Assembly (NCBI GenBank): GCA_949361645.1
Contig: OX442428.1
Coordinates: 7,538,964-7,602,963, forward strand
Direction of reading: 5' to 3'
DNA: 64,000 nt
From: Spongilla lacustris
Taxonomy: Eukaryota > Porifera > Demospongiae > Spongillida > Spongillidae
Shown: piece after piece, positions 10,248 through 22,500 of the stretch
Numbering within the stretch: position 1 is the stretch's first letter
How the letters are laid out: each line of letters opens with the position of its first letter
Notes under the pieces: generated by a model
Told to the model about the DNA's origin: nothing
Databases searched by the model: none
Seen by the model: only the letters and a program-made list of their open reading frames with translations
Made by a program: the position numbers and the translations under genes

Positions 10248-13200
10248 ATGCTCTTAAAATTGGTACGTTTCCCTACAAGCGAGCAATGCCTGTTTAGTTT
10301 GGATTTGATTGCTCATACATCTATTTGCTTCATCCTCAAACTCAGTTTACCTTCTACACTCTATGGACAGCGTTAAATTGTAAGTTAAAATTTCGATATG
10401 ATAGGGGGTAACCGGAGATAATATAAATATCTTCTGTCAAACGTGTGCGTAGGTTAATTTGCAGACAGTTACAGTATCAGAGTATATCATACATGTGTAA
10501 CAACCCACACGTGTGTACGAACAAGGTTTGCAAACGTATATTAGCGGCTAAACGTTTTGCGAAGTTTTTGGTTTACAAAGTCTCAAACCCCCTCGGTGGG
10601 GCTGTTGCAAAAGGTAATCAAATGGCCCACCGTATACGGCTGTACTCAGCACTGCATGGGCAATTTTTTGAACAGAGCCCTAGTTTATTGCCTATACAGG
10701 TCAAGTGGAGGTTTTAATTGGTGCATTGGTAATTCTGTTTCTCTATTGCAATGATTGTCATATCTCCACTTTCAGCTTGTGTTGAATCTCTTCAGTGTCT
10801 GCTGCAGGATGGTACCAGTTGTCCAACAAACCTTTGTCCTAACAGTACTGTTCTCTACATATGCGATATACCTCCACTTAGCTCACAGCTAGGTTTTTCC
10901 GTGTGGAGTTTTAGTAGGACGGCGGGAAATTGCACGATGAGGGAAATATTTCTTTTACAACCCAAGACTTTCCCCAGTGCCTCCTGTACAACTAATCAGA
11001 CTACGCCATGCGGACAATATACGGCATCAATATCCACTCCATGCACAACGATGTCATTGCTAGTGAGGGTCACACAAGATCTCAATGGAATGATTATTCA
11101 TTGTCTAAACCTTGATGCTTCATCTGGTTCAACTGTTGATTTGGGACACACTTCTATTACAGTAGCTGCTGGCAAGTGTAATAATTAAGATATTGTATAT
11201 TGGCACACAGTCATACATATAATACGAGATATCATATTCATGCTACATTGTACTTCATGTATAACAGCAACACTTCAAGCCTATACTCACTTATCTGTTT
11301 CTAGTTTCTAAAACTGCTCCTGGCTCTCCAACCATACATGTACAACCAAGCTGTACTGAGCTGTCAGTTGGCTGGTCTCCATCCACTACTGGAGATCCTG
11401 CTACCAGCTTTGCTGTGCACATTGAAGGAAGTGGGACTAATGAACTGGTGACTGTTGAAGATGGAACCAGTTACCTCCTCTATTTCAATGGTTTGGAAAG
11501 TAACAGTTTATATACCATCACAGTTACTGCTACTAACTGTGCTGGGAGCAGTGAAGTGAACAAAACAGTTTATACATGTTGGTAAACATTCAAATAATAG
11601 ATACATCCTGTAAATGTATTTACCATCTCTTAATAGTGCCTACTCCTCCACATGGTGTTCAAGCTATACACGTGGTAATAGGCACAAGTAATGCTCATCT
11701 GGTTGTGATTTGGAACCAAATGGTAAAACAAAATACACTGAGTAATGATATATATAAGTTTGGAATTTTGCTCCTTGGTACAGAATGGCCTATCTGACCA
11801 ATGGTATATGTTGAGTATCAATAAAATTAAGAACATCACTACCAGTTGTGATGGCTCCACATGTTACTGCGCAGTAAATCTACGTACCACCAGTGTACCA
11901 CCACCTTATGCTGTGGAGGTGGCTACTATCAGTAATGGACAGATTGGTCCCTACAGCCTGCCTGTTGAAAGTGTTGGTAAGTATTCAATTATGCAAAAAC
12001 CCTTCTTAAAATGGTGTCAAGCTTTTGATTTTAGTAAAAGCAACAAACATCTCTGCAAGATCATTCATATGTACTTGTTGAGCTATAAGTATTTCTTATT
12101 AGAGCCTTTTTTATTAATAATCTATCCCAGAAAGGCACATAAAGTACTATAGAACCAGTAATATTGCATGCTATAAAAAACATCCATATGCATGTTCAGC
12201 TAGCATGATCTTTTTTGGAAGAATGTGTATGACACATGCATGCTCGACTTATAAAAATTTATACAATCCGTCTCCATACACACAAATATCAGCTCCATAT
12301 ATCCACCAATTTTGCCAATTTCTATTAATCCTCACTATGTGGCTGCCATCATTCAGTAGGTCCTTCTATAGATAACTGACCTTCAAAAAATGGTTTATAC
12401 TTTACCGGTTGCAACATATTAAGGATGGATTTACTTACATTTCCTAAGCTTCCTTATTATATGATTCCATTCTCTATTGCGTTCCTTACAGCTTCCAGCA
12501 GCTCTATTCTGTATGTTACATCTTCTGCTCAATATACCACTGCAAACATCACATGTATATTTTTGGATGGATCCTCACAACAATGTTTGATATGCTGTCA
12601 ACATGAACAAGATGGACAATACACTATCTCACATTTGATTAATTACAGTGGTATGGTGGTCTCAGGAGTTCTCAGTAATCTCAACTGGGGGCACACATAC
12701 CAATGCATAGCTGATGCTGGTGATAAGAGCACAGTATGTGGAGGAACAGTTACCAATGGTGTGGTTCAATTCAATATTGCAACATTACCTCAAATTATAA
12801 TAGGTATATGTATGTGATAGACTATATAATACTTCTTTAAACATAGGCCACATACTAATTAAAACTTCATCTGTCTTTTACTGTAACCATTCTATTTTGT
12901 TCAGTGGTAGGGACTATCTCTACTGAGGTAACTACCCAGGATTATGAACATACCACAGTGATGTGCACCTTTCATGATGGACTCGCTCACTACTGTCTTC
13001 TCTGCTGCAGTACTGACCCATCAATACAAGTCTCTGCATACAGTAACATATCAAGTATCAGTGGTTCTGTTGTCGCTGTTAACCTTTATGTGAAGCCTGG
13101 AGCTGTGTACTATTGTAAGGCATCTGCTGCAGATGATGTCACCACTAGCTGCTCAGCTGACCAAGGTTTAGGTATGTAGTAACCCAATGCTATCTGCCTT

Positions 13201-15149
13201 TCAATATGAAAATTAAATTCCGTATGATGTGGTCACAAGGCTGTACACTTTATACTCAGACCATTTGTTCTTGTGGAGTCTATTACCTAATAAACTATTT
13301 GCACTTTTTTTCCTGTGAATGTTAATTAACATTTGCATGTGTGAATGTGTATTTATAATATTCAATTGTGAAAAGTGGAGGTAGTTTGTTGATGGGATCT
13401 ACTATATTAAGTGTGCTCCTCTATTTATAGTGTTTACACTATACCACTGCTTTTAACAATGAAAATCATAGTGTCTTGTGGATTACATGTATAACTTTAC
13501 CTCCTATACCATCATTTAAACCTACATAAACACATACATGAATTTTAAACAGCACTAGTTGCAAGGGGCCAGTCTGAAAATTAACTTACAACATAGTCAT
13601 ATATTTATGCCACCAATGTGTCTATATGTAGCTGTATTTACATCATCTATGCTTCCTTCGCCCATTAGTGATATACATGTATCTGGCAATAGGAATTGGT
13701 ACCCCATTGGTATCAGTTATACTGCTTCTGCTGCTGCTCTATGGCTGCTATGCAATTAAAAGAAGTAAGATATTCCAGTACTATGAGATAAGTTATATAT
13801 ATATTTTTATTTAAAAAGGGAAGTCTCTAATTCCATCAATCAGAATTACGTGAGTACAAATTTTTATTGAAAGTTCCATTATTTTGAATTTGTACTTTTA
13901 AAAAAGCTTTTGGAAATCAACACAAGATAAACAATCTGACAGCTCACCATCCAGTGTGAAGTGTGGTGCTGATGGAAAGTCTCATAACAGTCCACAGAAC
14001 AAGATAATGCACTCTGAGAAAACAGAGGTGATGTACTTGTGGTATAATAGCAAAACCTTTGTGTTAGGGGAGGGAGGATGGAGGGGTGTATGCAATCCTT
14101 TGTACACAGATTTACACATTGAACGTCTAATTGCCCAGAATGAAATATAGCTGTTGGTGTATTTTACATCGTTCTTCCACATGAGGGCAAATTTAGCATT
14201 GCACCATGTTAGGCAATACAAGATTCATTGGAGGGGTGGCACCATGTTAGGCAATACAAGGTCCATTGGAGGGGTTGTGCACCATGTTAGGCAATACAAG
14301 GTTCATTGGAGGGGTGTGCACCATGTTAGGCAATGCAAGGTTCATTGGAGGGGTGTGCACCATGTTAGGCAATACAAGGTTCATTGGAGGGGTGTGCGCC
14401 ATGTTATGCAATACAAGGTTCATTGGAGGGGTGTGCGCCATGTTATGCAATACAAGGTTCATTGGAGGGGTATGCACCATGTTATGCAATACAAGGTTCA
14501 TTGGAGGGGTGTGCACCATGTTAGGCAATACAAGGTTCATTGGAGGGGTATGCACCATGTTAGGCAATACAAGGTTCATTGGAGGGGTGTGCACCATGTT
14601 AGGCAATACAAGGTTCATTGGAGGGGTGTGCACCATGTTAGGCAATACAAGATCATGCAGACCAAGCATGTAGGTTATTAACCAAACCTCATCGATTACC
14701 AAGATATGCTTGTTGCTCTTTATTCCACAGGATGATTCTTATTCCTACATTAAGGCCAAACACTCAAGACATGCGGTTGATAGGTAAAATTTAAAGTGCG
14801 CTCTAAAACTAACATTAGTATTCTCCGTACAGAGCTCCGCCTAACGTTGAAGTAGTCGTCCCCTCACAAATAGTATGCCACACCGCAATAATACCATTGC
14901 CATTTCAGTTGACGTTTGTTTCACTATAGACCTACGAAAAGTATGATTACGTCAAAACACAGCGGTCTGCTGCACTATTAAAACCAAGGTACGGCATTTG
15001 GTTGAGAATATCCACTGTCCCATTGCATACAAGCACAATACTATTTTTATCTTTCTACATTTAGCCCAGTCATACAGGCCAAACCCTACAGCACTAGCTC
15101 TGAGACATATCTCGAAAGTGTACAGGAGTTTAGGGGCAACAACTGCTAG
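10248..15149 (+). CDS. Receptor gene A: signal peptide, Cys/Ig-like domain, two FN3, two CxxCC domains, TM, long tyrosine tail
   Basis: Predicted single-pass type I surface receptor. Coding exons are 10248-10262, 10346-10379, 10776-11171, 11305-11577, 11637-11976, 12492-12803, 12905-13171, 13669-13764, 13927-14027, 14731-14783, 14833-14872, 14930-14988 and 15065-15149. Exons 1-2 join to MLLKLFTFYTLWTALNS, a typical signal peptide. Exon 3 is a Cys-rich, possibly Ig-like domain (LCPNSTVLYICDI...). Exons 4 and 5 are FN3 domains. Exons 6 and 7 are paired domains marked CLICC and CLLCC. Exon 8 is the transmembrane helix (GIGTPLVSVILLLLLLYG). Exons 9-13 form the tail, with SYSYIK, TYEKYDYVKT and ETYLESV. 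Phases agree at every junction. Two oddities: exon 3 ends at a GC donor (GCAAGT), and exon 5 is 340 nt, one base out of frame, with a stop after TEWPI. Because exon 5 is flanked by phase-1 introns, skipping it restores the frame. The receptor role is inferred; the ligand is unknown. Confidence 0.8.
14201..14651 (+). repeat. 39-bp minisatellite, array 1 (intron of gene A)
   Basis: About eleven and a half tandem units beginning GTTCATTGGAGGGGTGTGCA lie between tail exons 9 and 10 of gene A. Because 39 equals 13 codons, several frames stay open on both strands, giving false ORFs with CTMLGNTRFIGGV or its antisense. Variants include TTATGCAA for TTAGGCAA. Confidence 0.95.
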
Positions 15150-16618
15150 CATCTTGTGAAGCACGGAAAGAGAATTGCAAAAATAAGCTTGTGAAAATGT
15201 GTTACTGTTTAGGATTATGCATAATAAATGTGAGCTTTGAGTATTCCCAATCCATGTCTGCACCAACTGCATGGCTAAAGAATAAGAGCATTGCTTTCTT
15301 TTAACCACTGGCTTAGTGAAAAGCTAGCAAATTCTGAAGAGGAAGACACAAACCAGTGCATGCAATACATAAATTTATAATTCTGTATAGTATTTGTGTA
15401 TAAACAGTCATATCTGCTCTAGTAAACCTAGACGATGTGCTCTATAAGTATAGCAACCTTGCTATAAGTGCACCTATGCATGTTTTAAAAGGCTTCACCC
15501 CACAGAAGTTTCATTCTTAGTGCTTTTATTATCATGTACATCAGTACACATGTAAGTCCAATCTTTGTTTTTTTTTTTTCTAACAACAGAATTCATTACA
15601 TCCATCACTGCATTTACCCATGAATGGGTTGGTATTTCATAAATGTTAGTCAGCCACCTTGCTAACCCTGTGGCTTCAATCACATACACATGCTATAAAG
15701 TAGTGCACAAGCTTCCAGTCCATGCAGACAATGTAGGTGCTCAGGCCAAGATTACGCAATGACGTACATGAACACATTCTCTGATGTAGTATTTTTTTAG
15801 CGTTCTATGATTTAAAAAAATCAAATTATATATTCCTTCTTGTCTCATCTGGCCAGACATACGTTTTCCAAGTCATCACCTGGCTGATCTGTTTTATTCT
15901 ACTTCCCTTACATGTACATCTATCTATGCATGCATATAGACTCTGAAAAACCCACCGGCGTAACTCTCATATACAATTTGTACCGTATCATGAATATCAT
16001 TTTAAAAACGCGCCCCGCGTATAACTCACGAACCGAGAAACGGATAGTGTAGCTCTTTATTGCTATCGAGCCACAATGGAAAGACGATCATTTTTATGTT
16101 TTGTTCAAGTCGCCAAACCGTTTACTTTGCTCGTATTTCTCGTTCCCAGACCATAGTGTGTACTGTTTCTATTCCTCCGCTTCTACCTACTGAGGTTGTT
16201 AGTTGTGTAGTTAGTTTGAAAGTTTCTTTTATGTCCAGTTAGCCAGTAGACCGTCGTGATGCCGCTACGCTTTCTGCCGATAATTCGCCAACATATAATA
16301 TCGGTCGGACCTTTGGGCGGCATACAACAAGCTAGGAACACAACGATACCAGTGTCTTACCGTTAACCATACATACAATGCAACTTTCATCAACGTTAAC
16401 CTTACCACCATGTAACAGTGTTCATTAAAGGAGGGAGGGGTTCCTCCCTCCCTCCCCCTCCCTTTTTATTTCATTTCATGGAGTGTTGGTTACGTCCGTA
16501 AAGAAAGTGGGGAGGTGAGGGAGGGGTACCCCCCTCCCTCTTACAATACAATAAAGAGTCAAATTAGTCCCACAGTCCCACACGCACTAAATAAATACGT
16601 AAACGCAATAATTAAAGT
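15150..16618. other. 3' flank of gene A; no further gene seen
   Basis: After the stop of gene A, sequence similar to 29040-29170 (downstream of gene B) continues to about 15290 and then diverges. The remainder has no recognised exon. Pyrimidine-rich patches occur near 16440-16470 and 16530. Confidence 0.45.
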
Positions 16619-16646
16619 GGGGGGGGGGGGGGGGGGGGGGGGGGGG
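16619..16646 (+). repeat. Poly-G tract (28 nt)
   Basis: Uninterrupted G run 42 nt before the hAT-like insertion; the related locus at 18187 has only a short G run. Confidence 0.9.
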
Positions 16647-16688
16647 AAACTGCATAAGTGCCGAAGCGGAGGAATAGAAACAGTATAT

Positions 16689-18091
16689 CAGTGGCGTAGC
16701 CAGGATAATATGCATGGTAGGGCACACACTGGCAGATTGCAGGATTTTTCTGAAGTTCAGAAAGCCCGGAGAGGGTGGCACCCCTCCTGCTCATGCAGCT
16801 ATAGGGGGGTATGGGGAGCGCTGAAAGCTCCCCAATCGAACCAACGCTTTTTTTGATGCATAAAAGTTTGTGAATATTGATTCCATGAAAGAACTGAATA
16901 ATCTGATTGTCTGTGAGCACAGCAGCTACATGTACCATGCTTATAGACAGCACAAAATCTAGTTCTTGAAGTGAATGTCTGCTCACATTTGGAAACAAGT
17001 CAGAACCAAGCAGACGACAACTGTAACAGTAACAGGCATCTTTTTGTATGGAGTGCTCTCTAACCATAAATAAATTAAATGTATAAGAGGGAATGCAGGC
17101 AATATCATCTGGTACTTTAGGGCAAGCTGATTGGACTTTTGGGGTAAGATCAATAGGGAGCTGTTTACGCCTTCTTCCGATATTACATCCGGATGAGCAC
17201 AGTACTATTGTCATTTTTAAAATTATATACCGCGGTAATGCCAGATCGAGCGCATGCTAGTAATAATTACTTCGAGGGTGATTGTTATTATTTTTTATTT
17301 ATTATTAAGTATCTCGGTTGGTAGGGCCTAGAGGTCCTACCGTAGCTACGCCACTGATGGCGTAGCTATGCAGGATAATATGTATGGTAGGACACACACT
17401 GGCAGATTGCAGGATTTTTCTGAAGTTGAGAAAGCCCGGAGAGGGTGCGGGAGGGTGGCACCCCTCCTGCTCATGCAGCTAGGGGGTATGGGGAGCGATG
17501 AAAGTTCCCCAATCGAACCAAGTTGTGAATATTTGATTCCATGAAAGAACTAAATCTGATTGTCTGTGAGCACAGCAGCTACATGTACCATGCTTATAGA
17601 CAGCACAAAATCTAGTTCTTGAAGTGAATGTCTGCTCACATTTGGAAACAAGTCAGAACCAAGCAGACGACAACTGTAACAGTAACAGGCATCTTTTTGT
17701 ATGGAATGCTCTCTAACCATAAATAAATTAAATGTATAAGAGGGAATGCAGGCAATATCATCTGGTACTTTAGGGCAAGATGATTGGACTTTTCGGGTAC
17801 TAGATCAATAGGGAGCTGTTTACGCATTCTTCCGACATCCGGATGAGTACTATTGTTTCTTTATTTAACATTTACTATTATAATTATATATAGACAGAAT
17901 ATGTAATGAACACAACACTTAAATCACACTGTTAATATTCATTTTTAACATTATATACCGCGGTAATGCCAGATCGAGTGCGTGCTAGTAATAATTACTT
18001 CGAAGGTGATTGTTATTATTTATTATTATTATTATGCACCTCGGTTGGTAGGGCCTAGGCCCTACCAGGCCCTACCGTAGCTACGCCACTG
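16689..18091 (-). mobile_element. Tandem pair of truncated hAT-like elements
   Basis: Two related copies lie head to tail, about 16689-17356 and 17357-18091. Each starts with (CAG)TGGCGTAGC and ends GTAGCTACGCCACTG, so the termini are inverted repeats. The pair is flanked by AGTATAT at 16682-16688 and 18092-18098, a likely target duplication of 7 (perhaps 8) bp as expected for hAT. On the minus strand copy 1 encodes the N-terminal part of a hAT-type protein (VREHSIQKDACYCYSCRLLG, a TTF/zinc-finger-like stretch) but no RNase-H core or dimerisation domain. Copy 2 has the same region with frameshifts. Both are internally deleted and non-autonomous. Confidence 0.65.
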
Positions 18092-18959
18092 AGTATATGT
18101 AGCAACAGCCATCGCAGGTGGTTATCATTATACGTAAATAAACATACAAGCATTACGTAAACGCATTACGTAAACGCAATAATTAAAGTGGGGGGGAACT
18201 GCATAAGTGCCTCGTCTTTATGGGTGAGTATAACTCGAGATAGGAAAGGTTTTAAAGAGCGTCAGTTACACCAATAACTGCCCCTTGATGTCAGATATAC
18301 ATATTTGGTATGAAGCAATAATACGCCATATTGAGTACTAAACACAAACGTTCCCATGACAATACCTAGCCTGACCTTGGTGAGAGAGAACGCTAAGGCT
18401 ATCCTGGCAAGATCCAGCTGGCCTGTTAGCTGAACCCTTGTCATTGAACGTATGTATAAAATTTTGACAATACCTATACGTATAATTAGAAACTTATGGT
18501 ACCATGATTGTTTGTTGTTTGTTCGCCACGTTAGCTAGCTAGCGTTGTCAAAACGCCTTCACGGGAACGACAGAGAAGAGCCAAACGTAGAGAGGAATAC
18601 ACCCAAAACCGAGACGGTGAATTAGAAACCTCCCGGGTTCGGTACAATGTGAACCGCGCTTCTATTTAAAGAGGGGGCGTGTATGCTGTGATGAACAGAG
18701 TTACGATTTGGATCAACGTCATTTGCAACGAATAATACGTAAAATTGATTAGTCCTATACTCAGCAACGTACAATGCACACGGATCCTGAACAAAAGCGA
18801 GCGTCTGCTACAGTGCATCAGTAAAGCTAGCGATGTAGAACAGCTGCAAATGTAATATAAATGTGTTGCTAGGCAAATTATAAGGCAACTTGATTTTGTC
18901 ATACAAACATACGGGCCGGTTGTAGGTATACTAGTAGTAAAAAAAAAAAAAGAATGAAA
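18092..18959. other. No gene seen
   Basis: From 18100 to about 18230 it repeats bits found at 16600-16680 (GCAATAATTAAAGTGGGGGG), suggesting a local duplication around the hAT insertion. No exon is recognised in the remainder. Confidence 0.4.
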
Positions 18960-19234
18960 CAAGATATTAAAAACATTCTCTCTGAGAAAGTTAGCCGGCG
19001 GGGTATATAGGATATGAAGGCAATGGTGGTGTAAAAAGGAAGGGATTGGAGATACAATAATTATCCCTATATTTAGCAACATCAATATAATGCCGTTCTA
19101 CTAAGTGCTAAATATAGGAACTGATAATTATTGTATCTCCGATCCCTTGTTCCCTTCCTTTTTACACTGACCACCATTGCCTTCAAATCCTATATACCCC
19201 TATCTTTCTCAGAGAGAATGTTTTTTATATCTTG
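18960..19234. repeat. Foldback element 2 (CAAG...CTTG family)
   Basis: Palindrome of about 275 bp with ends CAAGATATTAAAAACATTC and the complement at 19234. The loop has TTTAGCAAC and GTGCTAAATA. It shares arm sequence with the elements at 4888-5177 and 33984-34368 but differs by small indels, so it is an independent copy. Confidence 0.85.
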
Positions 19235-19528
19235 TGTAGTTAAAGATTCTTAACACTCATGAATTCGCATGCTCTATTCAAAATATGCTCTCCAAACAAA
19301 GTACAATTAGTAGTTTTTTTTTCTTTCAAATTTTCCATATTTTGATTGAATCAATTTATTTGCCTAAGTAGAACAATGGGAATGAATAAAAATTTCATTT
19401 TACCTGAGGGCTGAGGATTACATATATGCTGTAATCAAAACACTTCGTGTGGTCTCGTTTTAATTACGTAACACACCGGCACGAACGCAAGGCTTTTCGA
19501 CATTTCAACTGAACCGGCTGCTATCAAT

Positions 19529-22500
19529 ATGCTATTGAAATTGGTACGTTACTACACAAGCAACCATGCATGCATGTGCTCTCAGAAAGGCAACAAAACT
19601 CTTGCGAGACACACGCCAGCGTATTGCATGCATGCGCATGTCACTCTCGCGAGAGTGCACTCGCACAAGTGCGCTAGCGCTCGTGAGCATTGTGCACGTG
19701 TATCTGTGGAGACTTATTACATGTAGTTGCCATTACTGTGTTTGTGGAACTTTAAAAAACTATTTTCACATCCATACCGTTACATCGGGCCTGTTAGTAA
19801 CACCGAGTGCTTTTAATAGCGAAAATAATTTGGTACGGGTTGCCAAAGTGGTCCGGGTTTTAATAACTTGCGCTGTGAAGTTTTTATACACGCTGTGTTA
19901 CTTATTAACTGTGCAGTAAATACATGAGTATATTTATATTATATTATACATACATGTATATGTACAACGCTTGTACATTTACCGTGGATACATAAAAAAT
20001 GGGTCATATATACCAGGCAAGGAACGCTTTCCTGAAAACTGGGACCATTTTCCTCATACATACATGTACGTTAAAAGGGACCGTTAATATGTAGTGGCAG
20101 AATAGTTTCAAGCCAATCAACCATTTTCTCTCCTAATTTAGTTTTTCCTGCACATTCTATCGGTCTGGACAGCCTCGAAGAGTAAGTTATTATTGGTACA
20201 TTAGATGGCATATCCTCATTGGGAAAAGACCTATATTCTTGGTTGACAAGATCCCATTCATTTTGCGATGTATTTATTGAGTGTATTTGGCATTCAAATG
20301 AACGTTTCGCTAATCAGATAAGGCTAATGGGGTTGGGAAGATTATTGTTGATTATAGGTGCTAAGTTGCGACATTGCATTGTTATCTCCACTTTCAGGTG
20401 GTGTTGAATCACTTCAGTGTCTGCTGCAGGATGGTACCAGTTGTCCAACAAACCTTTGTCCTAACAGTACTGTTCTCTACACATGCGATATACCTCCACT
20501 TAGCTCACAGCTAGGTTTTTCCGTGTGGAGTTTTAGTGGGACAGCGGCAAATTGCTCGATGAATAAAATATATCTTCTACAACCAGTGACAGTTGGCTGT
20601 TTCAATCAATTAAGAATATGTGGACAATGTACGGCTTCACTGTCCCCTCCCTGTAACATGACGACATTGTCAATGAGGATCACACAAGACCTTAATGGAA
20701 CAATTATTCACTGTCTAAACTTTAACGCAGTAAATAGCTCAACGGTTGATTTAGGAAGCACTACAATTTCCCTAGCTACCAGTAAGTGTGCTAACCAATA
20801 CTTCATATTGGAAGGGTGGAGAAAAAATTATGCAGATGTTTCCATTTTTGCAATTCCATGACATCACTGCTATTAGTAAAACAGTTGATTTGGGAAGCAC
20901 TAATATAGCACTAGCTGCTAGTAGGTGAGCTAATTAAGCTTTTATATTTGAGGAGTGAAACACTTTATTGTAGATAATTTCATATTAGCAATTTCGTCAC
21001 ACAATCACGGCAAATATGCTACATGTACATGTACTTCATATACCAGTGCCAGTTGAACTCATGCATTTTCTAGGTTCTAAAACTGCTCCTGGTTCTCCAA
21101 TTATACATGTACAACCAAGCTGTACTGAGTTGTCAGTTGGCTGGTCTCCATCCACCAGTGGAGATCCTGCTACCAGCTTTGCTGTGTACATTGAAGGAAG
21201 TGGGACTAATGAACTGGTGACTGTTAGAGATAGAACCAGTTACCTCCTCTATTTCAATGGTTTGGAAAGTAACACTTTATATACCATCACAGTTACTGCT
21301 ACTAACTGTGCTGGGAGCAGTGAAGTGAACAAAACAGTTTATACATGTTGGTAAACATTCAAAGAATAGATGCATCCTGTAAATGTACTTACCATTTCTT
21401 AATAGTGCCTACTCCTCCACATGGTGTTCAAGCTATACACGTGGTAATAGGTACAAGTAATGCTCATGTGGTTGTGATTTGGAACCAAATGGTAAAACAA
21501 AATACGCTGAGTAATGATATATATAAGTTTGGAATTTTGCTCCTTGGTACAGAATGGCCTATCTGACCAATGGTATATGTTGAGTATCAATAAAATTAAG
21601 AACATCACTACCAGTTGTGATGGCTCCACATGTTACTGCGCAGTAAATCTACGTACCACCAGTGTACCACCACCTTATGCTGTGGAGGTGGCTACTATCA
21701 GTAATGGACAGATTGGTCCCTACAGCCTGCCTGTTGAAAGTGTTGGTAAGTATTCAATTATGCAAAAACCCTTCTTAAAATGGTGTCAAGCTTTTGATTT
21801 TAGTAAAAGCAACATACATCTCTGCAAGATCATTCATATGTACTTGTTGAGCTATAAGTATTTCTTATTAGAGCCTTTTTTATTAATAATCTATCCCAGA
21901 AAGGCACATAAAGTACTATAGAACCAGTAATATTGCATGCTATAAAAACATCCATATGCATGTTCAGCTAGCATGATCTTTTTTGGAAGAATGTGTATGA
22001 CACATGCATGCTCGACTTATAAAAATTTATACAATCCGTCTCCATACACACAAATATCAGCTCCATATATCCACCAATTTTGCCAATTTCTATTAATCCT
22101 CACTACTTGGCTGTCATCATTCAGTAGGTCCTTATACAGATAACTGACCATCAAAAAATGGTTTATACTTTACCGGTTACAACATATTAAGGATGGATTT
22201 ACTTTACATTTCCTAAGCTTCCTTATTATATGATTCCATTCTCTATTGCGTTCCTTACAGCTTCCAGCAGCTCTATTCTGTATGTCACATCTTCTGCTCA
22301 ATATACCACTGCAAACATCACATGTATATTTTTGGATGGATCCTCACAACAATGTTTGATATGCTGTCAACATGAACAAGATGGACAATACACTATCTCA
22401 CTTTTGATTAATTACAGTGGTATGGTGGTCTCAGGAGTTCTCAGTAATCTCAACTGGGGGCACACATACCAATGCATAGCTGATGCTGGTGATAAGAGCA

